Shown here: positions 38,778 through 44,804 of the stretch, in pieces
How positions within the stretch are numbered: the first letter of the stretch is position 1
Layout: every line of letters begins with the position of its first letter
The notes under the pieces: model-generated
The model's input: only the letters and a program-made list of their open reading frames with translations
Database searches by the model: none
Told to the model about the DNA's origin: nothing
Position numbers and translations under genes: made by a program
Assembly: GCA_050999155.1 (NCBI GenBank)
Contig: JBPCPM010000153.1
Span: forward strand, 1-44,804
Length of the DNA stretch: 44,804 nt
Direction of reading: 5' to 3'
Source: JBPCPM01 sp050999155
GTDB taxonomy: Bacteria > Actinomycetota > Thermoleophilia > Solirubrobacterales > 70-9

Positions 38778-39863
38778 CTAGGAGAGCCGGGTGTGGATCG
38801 CCTTCGCGACCCGCGCGGCCGCCTCGCCGCCGCCGTAGAGCCCGGGATCCGGTGGCGTGAGCCCCGACCGTCCCTCGAACCCGGCCAAGGCGGCGCGTGC
38901 CGCATCGACATCGAGGTCGACGAGCCGGTTCCAACCCGCCCGCACGGTCTCGGTCCACTCGGTGCTGTCGCGTAGGGTCACCGTCGGCACGCCGGCGAGG
39001 TAGGCCTCCTTCTGGAGCCCACCGCTGTCGGTGAGCACCGCCGATGCCGCGCGAACGAGCGCGCTGAAGTCCACGTAGCCGAGCGGCTCGACCAGCCGCA
39101 CCCCCGGCCCGAGCGCCCCCAACAGCCCCTCACGTTCCAGTGCGGCCCGCGTCCGCGGATGGGCCGGGAAGATCAGCGGCCGGTCCGAGCCTGCCTCGCG
39201 CAGCACCGCCGCGAGTGCGGCAAGCCGCCGCGGGTCGTCGACGTTGCCCGCGCGGTGCGCCGTGGCCACCCGGTAGCCACCGCGTTCGAGTGCGAGCCGC
39301 GCCAGGATGTCCGAACGCCGCTCGAGCATCGGGCCGAGAGCGAGGACGAGGTCGGCTTGGACATCGCCAACCAGCTCCGCGCGATCCGCCAGGCCCTCGT
39401 GGGCGAGGTTTGCCATCGCGACCTCGGTGGGGCACAGCAACAGCTGGGAGAGGTGGTCGGCGGCGACGCGGTTGACCTCCTCGGGCATCGACCGGTCGCC
39501 CGAGCGCATCCCCGCCTCGACGTGAGCGATCGGCACGACTGCCTTCGCGGCCACGAGCGCGGCCCCCAGGGTCGAGTTCGTGTCGCCGTAGACGAGCATC
39601 ACATCGGGGCGCTCGGTATCGACGAGGGCCTCGAGGCCCTCCATCACGCGGGCGGTCTGGTGCGCGTGGGATCCGGACCCCACGGCGAGCATGTGGTCGG
39701 GCGGGGGCAGCTCAAGCTCGGAGAAGAACAGGTCCGAGAGCTCACGGTCGTAGTGCTGCCCGGTGTGCACGAGGATCTCCTGGGCCCCGGAGCGCAGGTG
39801 CCGGGAGACGGCGGCCGCCTTGATGAACTGGGGACGGTTTCCGACAACGGTCAGCACGCGCAT
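38778..39863 (-). CDS. Non-hydrolysing UDP-sugar 2-epimerase, WbpI/WecB family
   Basis: The 361-residue protein has the full 2-epimerase fold: VVGNRPQFIKAAAVSRHL, VHTGQHYDRELSDLFF, MLVYGDTNSTLGAAL, AHVEAGMRSGDRSMPEEVNR, SGGLQKEAYLAGVPTVTLR and STEWTETVRAGWNRLVD. The TEW...GWNRLV ending is closer, as I recall it, to WbpI-type enzymes that epimerise UDP-2,3-diacetamido-glucuronate than to WecB. The WbpA/B/D-like genes downstream support that. ATG 39863 follows a strong GGGGAGGA site. The open frame upstream runs antisense through the Rho_N-like gene and is not coding. It is divergent from that gene. Confidence 0.85.
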   Translation of the reverse strand: MRVLTVVGNRPQFIKAAAVSRHLRSGAQEILVHTGQHYDRELSDLFFSELELPPPDHMLAVGSGSHAHQTARVMEGLEALVDTERPDVMLVYGDTNSTLGAALVAAKAVVPIAHVEAGMRSGDRSMPEEVNRVAADHLSQLLLCPTEVAMANLAHEGLADRAELVGDVQADLVLALGPMLERRSDILARLALERGGYRVATAHRAGNVDDPRRLAALAAVLREAGSDRPLIFPAHPRTRAALEREGLLGALGPGVRLVEPLGYVDFSALVRAASAVLTDSGGLQKEAYLAGVPTVTLRDSTEWTETVRAGWNRLVDLDVDAARAALAGFEGRSGLTPPDPGLYGGGEAAARVAKAIHTRLS

Positions 39864-39908
39864 GGCCCGGATCCTCCCCGATCGCGCGGCGGGGTGGGGT
39901 CGCCGCGC

Positions 39909-39935
39909 GGTTTTCTGGCGGCCACCGAAGGGTAT
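39909..39935 (+). promoter_or_regulatory. Sigma-B/SigF-type promoter for the Rho_N-like/baeRF pair
   Basis: GGTTTT (39909-39914), a 15-base spacer and GGGTAT (39930-39935) match the actinobacterial sigma-B/SigF consensus closely. The start codon of the first gene is 63 bases downstream. The same architecture lies before the CsbD-like gene at 3732-3757. Confidence 0.7.
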
Positions 39936-39998
39936 GCGTCGTACGGGTCGAGGACGCGAGTGCTCGGCCCGGTGAGGGTCCCGACGAGGAGGAGCCAG

Positions 39999-40274
39999 AT
40001 GCCCGAGATGCCGATCGAAAAGACCGAAGGCACGGTCGACCAGGCGGCCAAGAACGCCGAGGAGTTCAGGGAGAAGACCAAGGACACCGCGGCGGAGTTC
40101 TCCGAGCGCTCCGGGGTCGACGGGGAACCGGGGGACGACCAGGATCTGGCCAGCGTCTCCTTCGAGCAGTGGAATACCCAGGAGCTGCGCGTCGAGGCTC
40201 ACGATCGGGACATCGACGGGGCCGCCGACATGAACCGCAGCGACCTGATCGAGGCGCTGCGCGAGCAGTCCTGA
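39999..40274 (+). CDS. Small acidic protein with Rho_N/HeH-like C-terminus
   Basis: The 91-residue protein is highly charged and without membrane segments. The N-terminal half is helical and Lys/Glu-rich (TVDQAAKNAEEFREKTKD), similar in style to CsbD-type stress proteins. The C-terminal part, ELRVEAHDRDIDGAADMNRS followed by DLIEALREQ, matches the helix-extension-helix pattern of the Rho N-terminal (SAP-like) domain (LrxxAxxxxIxGxxxMxrxeLIxAL). Such domains bind nucleic acid in other proteins. ATG 39999 has a strong GAGGAGGAG site. It lies 43 bases before the baeRF gene and behind a sigma-B-type promoter. Confidence 0.75.
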   Translation: MPEMPIEKTEGTVDQAAKNAEEFREKTKDTAAEFSERSGVDGEPGDDQDLASVSFEQWNTQELRVEAHDRDIDGAADMNRSDLIEALREQS

Positions 40275-40317
40275 AACCCGTCACCCGCCCTGCGGACCCC
40301 AACAGGAAGGATCCAGC

Positions 40318-41472
40318 GTGCAGCATCCCGACCGTGACGCCATCGAACAGTTGACCCAGTGGAGCGCGCCGCACGGCGTGCTCTCGTTGTATGTGGAGGT
40401 CACCCCGGGTGACCGTGGGGACGGCTGGCGCGCCGCCGCGCGCAACGCGCTTCGTGGCGTCGAGGACGCGGCGCAGGGCGAGGGCCCGCGGGAACGGACT
40501 CAGGCCGTGCAGCACACCGCCGAGCGGATCCGTCAACGGCTCGCATCGGAGACGACACCGCCTGGCCGCGGCCTGATCGCCTTCGCGGAGGTGTCGGACA
40601 CCGCGTCCCGTGAGGCCTGGTTCTCCTCGCAGATGACGCTTCCCCTGTCTATCGCGGTCCTCGAGAAGCGCCCCTACCTGCGCCCCATGATCGAGCTGAT
40701 CGACGACGGCGGACCCCTCGGGGTCGCGGCCCTGTCGGCCGAGCACGCCCGGATCTGGGAATGGGGGCTCGGCGGGGTCGAGGAAGTGGTGCACTGGAAC
40801 TGGGATGTCGACGCCGACGACTGGCGCGAGCGACGCGGGCCCCGCCAGCGAAACCCCGCCCAGGCCCAGGTCCCGAGCTCCAGCGGGCGCGACCTGCACG
40901 ACAAGCGCGTCAAGGTCCAGCGCGAGAAGTTCCTGCAGAACATCGGCGGGCACGCCGCCGAGCACCTGCAGCGCTATGCCTGGCGCGAGCTTCTGTGCTT
41001 CGGGGCCGAGGCCCACCAGGAGGCGTTCCTCGAAGGCCTGGGCGACACGCTGCCCACCCGCTGCGTGTCCCATGGCGTGATCATCGGCGAGGAGGCCCAC
41101 GAGATCGACGAGCGGGTCCGCGACGTGCTGCCGGGGCTCAACCGCGACCGCGAAGACGAGCTGGTCGGCCACGCCATCGACGCCACCCTGTCCGGCGGCG
41201 GCGCCGGGGCCCTGGGCGCCCAGGAGACGTTCGACGCGCTCGTCGAGGGACGGGTCCGCCATCTGCTGTTCGACTCCAGCCTGCGGCTCAGCGGCGCGTG
41301 GCAAGACGCCCGGCTGGTCATCGGGTCGACCGAGGGCGAGGCCGAACCGCATCCGACCGAGCGGATGATCGAGCTGGCCCTGCAGTCGTCGGCTGCGGTG
41401 ACGCCCGTGGAGGGCGGCGCCGCCGAGCGCCTGCGCGAGCACGGCGGCGTCGGAGCCATCCTGCGCTATTGA
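40318..41472 (+). CDS. baeRF-family (bacterial eRF1-like) protein
   Basis: The 384-residue soluble protein is laid out like Baker/eRF1-type proteins. An N-terminal domain includes HGVLSLYVEVTPGDRGDGWR. A central RNase-H-fold region has LGVAALSAEHARIWEWGLGG, and a basic helix follows (DKRVKVQREKFLQNIGGHAA). The C-terminal eRF1-domain-3/L7Ae-like part has AQETFDALVEGRVRHLLFDS. Some relatives (VLRF1) act as peptidyl-tRNA hydrolases on stalled ribosomes; whether this one keeps a catalytic Gln or GGQ-like loop is not clear from sequence. GTG 40318 follows AGGAAGG. It is likely co-transcribed from the sigma-B-type promoter. Confidence 0.7.
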   Translation: MQHPDRDAIEQLTQWSAPHGVLSLYVEVTPGDRGDGWRAAARNALRGVEDAAQGEGPRERTQAVQHTAERIRQRLASETTPPGRGLIAFAEVSDTASREAWFSSQMTLPLSIAVLEKRPYLRPMIELIDDGGPLGVAALSAEHARIWEWGLGGVEEVVHWNWDVDADDWRERRGPRQRNPAQAQVPSSSGRDLHDKRVKVQREKFLQNIGGHAAEHLQRYAWRELLCFGAEAHQEAFLEGLGDTLPTRCVSHGVIIGEEAHEIDERVRDVLPGLNRDREDELVGHAIDATLSGGGAGALGAQETFDALVEGRVRHLLFDSSLRLSGAWQDARLVIGSTEGEAEPHPTERMIELALQSSAAVTPVEGGAAERLREHGGVGAILRY

Positions 41473-41705
41473 CCGGCGCTCCGATCGACCAGGGCTCCGG
41501 GCCCGACGGAAAACCGATCCGGCGGTTCGAGACCCAGGCGGCGTTCGCGGCCTGGCTGGCCGACCACCACGGCTCGGGCGAATCGATGTGGCTGCAGTTC
41601 GCCAAGAAGGGAAGTGGCGAGCAAACGCTCAGCTACGGGGCGCCGTTGAGCAGCTCGATCGCCCGAGCCCGGACCACGGCGGCTCCTACGCGCGGCGCCG
41701 CTTGA
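41469..41705 (+). pseudogene. Truncated YdeI-like gene (N-terminal fragment)
   Basis: A 78-residue frame starts with TTG overlapping the baeRF stop (TTGA). Residues about 17-55 (RFETQAAFAAWLADHHGSGE followed by SMWLQFAKKGSGEQTLSYG) match the start of YdeI/OmpD-associated proteins, which normally continue as a 180-200 residue protein with an EAL...CFGWID block. Here the match stops and a short Arg/Ser/Thr tail (SSSIARARTTAAPTRGAA) leads to a stop inside the 3' end of the convergent photolyase gene. It is therefore probably a deletion remnant. A short functional peptide cannot be excluded. Confidence 0.6.
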
Positions 41706-43038
41706 ACGCCTCGCGCGCCTCGTCGTGGTCGACGAGCGGCTCGGGATAGTCGAGGCCGTCGAGCACGTGGTCGGCGAGCTTCCACGGCTCGTGCACCGCT
41801 CCGCCTTCTATCGACTCGAGCTCGGGGACCCAGCGGCGCACGTAGGTACCGCCGGCGTCGAAGCGCTCGGCCTGGCGCAGGGGATTGAACATCCGGTTGG
41901 GGCGCGTGTCGTTGCCGGTGCCCGCCGTCCACTGCCAGTTGCCCGCGTTGTTGGCGATGTCGCCGTCGACGAGCCAGTCGAAGAAGTGCTCGCAGCCGTG
42001 GCGCCAGTCGATGTAGAGGTCCTTGGTGAGAAAGGAGGCGACGATCATCCGCGCCCGGTTGTGCATCCATCCCTCGGCCAGAAGCTGGCGCATTCCGGCG
42101 TCGACGATCGGGTACCCGGTGCGTCCCTGCTTCCACCGTTCCAGGTGCTCGTCGTCGTCGCGCCAATCGTCGCCCTGGGTCCGATACTCCTCGCGGGCCA
42201 TGGCCGGGAACGCGTCGACGACCTGGTGGTGGAAGTCACGCCAGGCCAGCTGGGCCACGAACGGCTCGCCGCCGACACGATCCCGGGCCTCCAGGGCGGC
42301 CTCCAGCGGCGAGACGCAGCCGAAGTGCAGGTAGGCCGACAGGCGGGAGGTCTTGTCGCCGGCCAGGTCGTCGTGGTTGTCGTCGTAGGAGGCGAGGTGG
42401 TCGCGCAACCACCGGAACATCCGCTCACGGCCCAGCGTCTCCCCACCGCGTATCAGCTGGGGTGACACCTCCCCGGTGGCCAGCTCAGACCGGTCGGGGA
42501 TCTCGCCGATGGGCACGGTGGTGAGCATCTCCAGCGATCGCGGCGTGGGCACCTTGTCGCGCCAATCGACCTGCTGCCAGGCCCGGCGGTAGGGGCTGTA
42601 GACCTTGTAGTGGCCGCCACCGGTGGGCTCGACCTCACCGGGCTCGACGATCGTGACCCCCGGGAACGTCTGGAACTCCACGCCCTGCTCCCGGCACGCA
42701 TCGCCCAGTGTTCGCTCCCGGCGGTGGGCCATGGCGCTGACGTCCGCGCTCATGTACACCGCGGCGGCGCTGGCTTCCGAGACGAGCCCCATTACCTCCC
42801 GCACCCAGTCGCCGCGACGGACGACGAGGTCGGCGTCCCGGTCGCGGAGGCTGTCGCGCAGGTCGTGCAGGCAGTCGAGCAGGAACGCGATTCGGTTGGG
42901 CACGCCGAACCGGTCGAGCAGGTCGTCGTCGAAGACGAAGGCGGGGACGACCCGGTCGCCGTCGGTGCGGGCGGCGTCCAGGGCCGGGTGGTCGTTGACC
43001 CGCAGGTCACGCGTGTAGAGCACGATGATCGTCTTCAC
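41686..43038 (-). CDS. phr: DNA photolyase / cryptochrome
   Basis: The enzyme repairs UV cyclobutane dimers using light and FAD. The 450-residue protein has the N-terminal antenna-binding Rossmann domain (IIVLYTRDLRVNDHPALDAA) and the FAD-binding helical domain with KTSRLSAYLHFGCVSPLEAA, AQLAWRDFHHQ, GRTGYPIVDAGMRQLLAEGW, MHNRARMIVASFLTKDL and DIANNAGNWQWTAGTGND. The Trp residues of the electron chain and the NAGNWQW block are intact. GTG 43038 has AGGAGG nearby upstream. The open frame continues upstream through the antisense of the next gene but is not coding there. Class I CPD photolyase is most likely. Confidence 0.93.
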   Translation of the reverse strand: MKTIIVLYTRDLRVNDHPALDAARTDGDRVVPAFVFDDDLLDRFGVPNRIAFLLDCLHDLRDSLRDRDADLVVRRGDWVREVMGLVSEASAAAVYMSADVSAMAHRRERTLGDACREQGVEFQTFPGVTIVEPGEVEPTGGGHYKVYSPYRRAWQQVDWRDKVPTPRSLEMLTTVPIGEIPDRSELATGEVSPQLIRGGETLGRERMFRWLRDHLASYDDNHDDLAGDKTSRLSAYLHFGCVSPLEAALEARDRVGGEPFVAQLAWRDFHHQVVDAFPAMAREEYRTQGDDWRDDDEHLERWKQGRTGYPIVDAGMRQLLAEGWMHNRARMIVASFLTKDLYIDWRHGCEHFFDWLVDGDIANNAGNWQWTAGTGNDTRPNRMFNPLRQAERFDAGGTYVRRWVPELESIEGGAVHEPWKLADHVLDGLDYPEPLVDHDEAREAFKRRRA

Positions 43039-43182
43039 GAGCTGGGCCTCCTGCCTGGTGGGCCTCGACACCTCCGATACGGGCGCGGGCCCGGGTGGGG
43101 ATGCCGGCGTACGACCGTCCCGGCGGACGGGCCTCATGGCCGGGCCCCAGGACATCGATGGTGCAGCTTGCCCGCGTGCGGG

Positions 43183-43188
43183 TATAGG
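43183..43188 (+). promoter_or_regulatory. -10 element for SRPBCC-TIGR01777 gene
   Basis: TATAGG ends 6 bases before ATG 43195. The bases GGGTAT (43180-43185) also resemble a sigma-B -10, but no GTTT -35 is found at the right distance. Confidence 0.4.
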
Positions 43189-43194
43189 CACAAG

Positions 43195-44589
43195 ATGCCC
43201 GAGCTTCGCCGGCAGACACGCGTCGAGGTCAGCGCCCAGGCGCTCGACGCCTGGCACCGCTGTCCGGGTGCCTTCGATCGCCTTGTTCCCCCCTGGCAGG
43301 ACGTCCGGGTCCGCGAACGTCCCGCACACCTTGGCGGCGGCGAACGGCTGGTCATGGACATTCACGGGGGCCCCGCGAGCGTGCGCTGGGTGGCCGAGCA
43401 CGAGGACCTCGACGATGGCCTTGGCTTCCGTGACACCCAGGTCCAGGGGCCGTTCGGGCGCTGGATCCACACCCACCGGTTCGTGGAGGCCGGCGCCGAG
43501 CACAGCCTGCTGCGCGACCACGTCGACTACGAGCTCCCCTTCCAGCGCCTGTCGCTGGGGCTGGCCGGCCGGGTCGCCGGCGGCCCCGTCCGCACCCAGC
43601 TCGAGCGGATGTTCGACTTCCGCCACGAACGGACCCGGCACGACCTGGAACGGCAGTCGGCGTTCGACATGCCCGCGTCGCGGATCGTCGTCAGCGGAGC
43701 CACGGGGCTGCTGGGCACGGCCACGTGTGCCTTCCTGTCGTGTGGCGACCACCAGATCGACCGGCTCGTCCGGGCGGGTACCGACCGCTCGGAAGCTCCC
43801 CTGCACGGCTCGCGGGGGATCGAGTGGGATCCGGGAGCCGGGCAGATCGACGACGCTGCCTTGGAGGGCGCCGACGCGGTCGTCCACCTAGCGGGCGAGA
43901 ACGTCATCGGCATCCGCTGGACCGACGAGAAGAAGCGGGCTATCCGCGAGAGCCGGGTCCAGGGCACACGCACCCTATGTGAGGCGCTTGCGCGACTGGA
44001 GAACCCGCCCCGCGTGGTGGTGAGCGCCTCGGCCGTTGGCTACTACGGCGATCGCGACGACCCCGTCGACGAGAGCGCCGACCCGGGCTCAGACTTCTTG
44101 GCCGAGGTCTGCCGTGACTGGGAGGCCGCGACTGCACCAGCCGCCGAGGCGGGCATCCGCGTCGTCCACCTACGGCTCGGGGTGGTGCTGAGCGCGAGCG
44201 GCGGCGCCCTGGCCCTGGCGGCCCCGATCTTCCGGGCCGGCCTGGGCGGCCGGATCGGCGACGGGGCGACCCCGTTCCCCTGGGTCGCCCGGGACGACGC
44301 GATCTACATCCTCGCCCGGGCACTGGCGGACGACAGCCTCGAAGGTCCCGTCAACGTGGTCGCCCCGGCGACGGCCACGATCGGCGATTTCTCCGCAGCG
44401 ATGGGCTCGGTGCTCTCTCGCCCGACTGCGCTGCGGATTCCGGAGTTCCCGGTCCGAACTGCCCTGGGCGAGATGGCAACCGAGGTGCTCTCGGGCGCCC
44501 CGGTGGTTCCGACAAAGCTCCGCCGCGCCGGCTACATCCACGCCTTCCCCGACCTCGAGGCGGCGCTGCGCTTCGAGCTGGGAGCGTGA
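43195..44589 (+). CDS. SRPBCC domain fused to TIGR01777-family NAD(P)-dependent epimerase
   Basis: The 464-residue protein has two parts. Residues 1-155 form an SRPBCC (START-like) ligand-binding domain: RVEVSAQALDAWHRCPGAFD, WIHTHRFVEAG and LLRDHVDYELPF. Residues 160-464 are a TIGR01777/SulA-YfcH-type short-chain dehydrogenase with SGATGLLGTA (167-176), VVHLAGENVIGIRWTDEKK, SASAVGYYGDRDD and LRLGVVLSASGGALA. The reaction is unknown. The fusion is known in actinobacteria and suggests that the first domain binds a hydrophobic ligand for the second. It is divergent from the photolyase gene; the frame upstream of 43195 is antisense to that gene. Confidence 0.88.
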   Translation: MPELRRQTRVEVSAQALDAWHRCPGAFDRLVPPWQDVRVRERPAHLGGGERLVMDIHGGPASVRWVAEHEDLDDGLGFRDTQVQGPFGRWIHTHRFVEAGAEHSLLRDHVDYELPFQRLSLGLAGRVAGGPVRTQLERMFDFRHERTRHDLERQSAFDMPASRIVVSGATGLLGTATCAFLSCGDHQIDRLVRAGTDRSEAPLHGSRGIEWDPGAGQIDDAALEGADAVVHLAGENVIGIRWTDEKKRAIRESRVQGTRTLCEALARLENPPRVVVSASAVGYYGDRDDPVDESADPGSDFLAEVCRDWEAATAPAAEAGIRVVHLRLGVVLSASGGALALAAPIFRAGLGGRIGDGATPFPWVARDDAIYILARALADDSLEGPVNVVAPATATIGDFSAAMGSVLSRPTALRIPEFPVRTALGEMATEVLSGAPVVPTKLRRAGYIHAFPDLEAALRFELGA

Positions 44590-44710
44590 GCGCCATCGAT
44601 GGGCCGTGAAGGACTCCGGCTGGCCTCATGCCCTGATCTTAGGCTCTACAAGGCGGATTGTCGGGCGGGCGGCGTCCCCGAGCTACGTCTGGGGCGTACG
44701 TGTCGGCCAC

Positions 44711-44804
44711 CTACGCTTCGCCGCCTGCGTCTTGTTGGTCGCCGGTATCGGCCTCCTCGCCAGTCTCCTCGTCCGGTTCCTCCGTCGGCATCGGGCCCCC
44801 GAGC
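44711..44804 (-). CDS. Acidic C-terminal tail of a gene entering from the right edge
   Basis: On the minus strand an open frame runs from the window edge to TAG 44713-44711. Its last residues, PMPTEEPDEETGEEADTGDQ followed by QDAGGEA, are very acidic, as in the disordered tail of many GC-rich actinobacterial proteins. The protein identity lies outside the window. The 121 bases between this stop and the SRPBCC-TIGR01777 stop hold no recognisable gene; CCCC(N)11GGGG near 44679-44697 could be a weak hairpin. Confidence 0.4.
   Translation of the reverse strand, partial: LGGPMPTEEPDEETGEEADTGDQQDAGGEA

Noticed and set aside
41633..42166. Minus-strand open frame overlapping the photolyase 3' end
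   Set aside because: Out of frame with phr, Arg-rich, and without domain content.
43180..43185. GGGTAT before the SRPBCC-TIGR01777 gene as a sigma-B-type -10
   Set aside because: The region 14-17 bases upstream (GATGGTGC) does not match GTTT. TATAGG is more easily read as an ordinary -10.

Overview
This is a gene-dense, GC-rich bacterial chromosome segment. Many genes start with GTG or TTG, many neighbours overlap by 1-4 bases, and the conserved order rpsF-ssb-rpsR-rplI-dnaB is present. Composition, actinobacterial sigma-B-like promoters, many apparently leaderless genes and the set of cell-wall and glycolipid genes point to a deep-branching actinobacterium, most likely class Thermoleophilia (Solirubrobacterales relatives). 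That placement is inference from content, not a database result. I see no transposase, integrase, prophage, CRISPR array or rRNA. No stretch over about 200 bases lacks a gene.

Layout. 1-3311: the end of an nfeD-like gene, a slipin, a GNAT enzyme, a GalT-like nucleotidyltransferase, an unknown protein and tRNA-Arg(CCT). 3500-5566 (minus): an L,D-transpeptidase, pyrE and a CsbD-like stress protein behind a sigma-B-type promoter and a 71-bp-period repeat. 5638-12645: a CelD-type acetyltransferase, a polysaccharide flippase, a Na+/H+ antiporter, a CPBP membrane protease, a HAD hydrolase and a PIG-V-like mannosyltransferase. 12711-18419: a class A penicillin-binding protein, two polyprenol-phosphate-sugar type membrane glycosyltransferases and an LPG-synthase-like membrane protein. 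18493-21542: thiL, a small FlgM-like gene and a membrane protein with a catalytically degraded M28 peptidase domain.

21612-25862 is a four-gene operon: response regulator, histidine kinase, HtrA lipoprotein protease and inositol-monophosphatase-like enzyme. It resembles mycobacterial MprAB-PepD. 25957-28705 holds two trehalose-type glycosyltransferases (TreT-like and OtsA-like). 28827-34885 is the replication/ribosome block: a proline/arginine-rich membrane-anchored protein (minus), rpsF, ssb, rpsR, rplI, dnaB, a DnaC/DnaI-like ATPase and purA. 34922-39863 (minus) encodes four of the five WbpA/B/E/D/I enzymes for UDP-2,3-diacetamido uronic acid sugars, followed by an unknown membrane protein. 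39999-41472 pairs a small Rho_N-like protein with a baeRF (eRF1-like) protein behind a second sigma-B-type promoter. The window ends with a truncated YdeI-like gene, a photolyase, an SRPBCC-TIGR01777 fusion and the acidic tail of a gene leaving the window.

Taken together the region is mostly envelope construction and stress response around a core replication/translation cluster. The observations most worth following are the two matching sigma-B-like promoters, the dead M28 domain on a polytopic membrane protein, the widespread leaderless-promoter signature, the helicase-loader-like ATPase directly after dnaB, and the incomplete diacetamido-uronate pathway.
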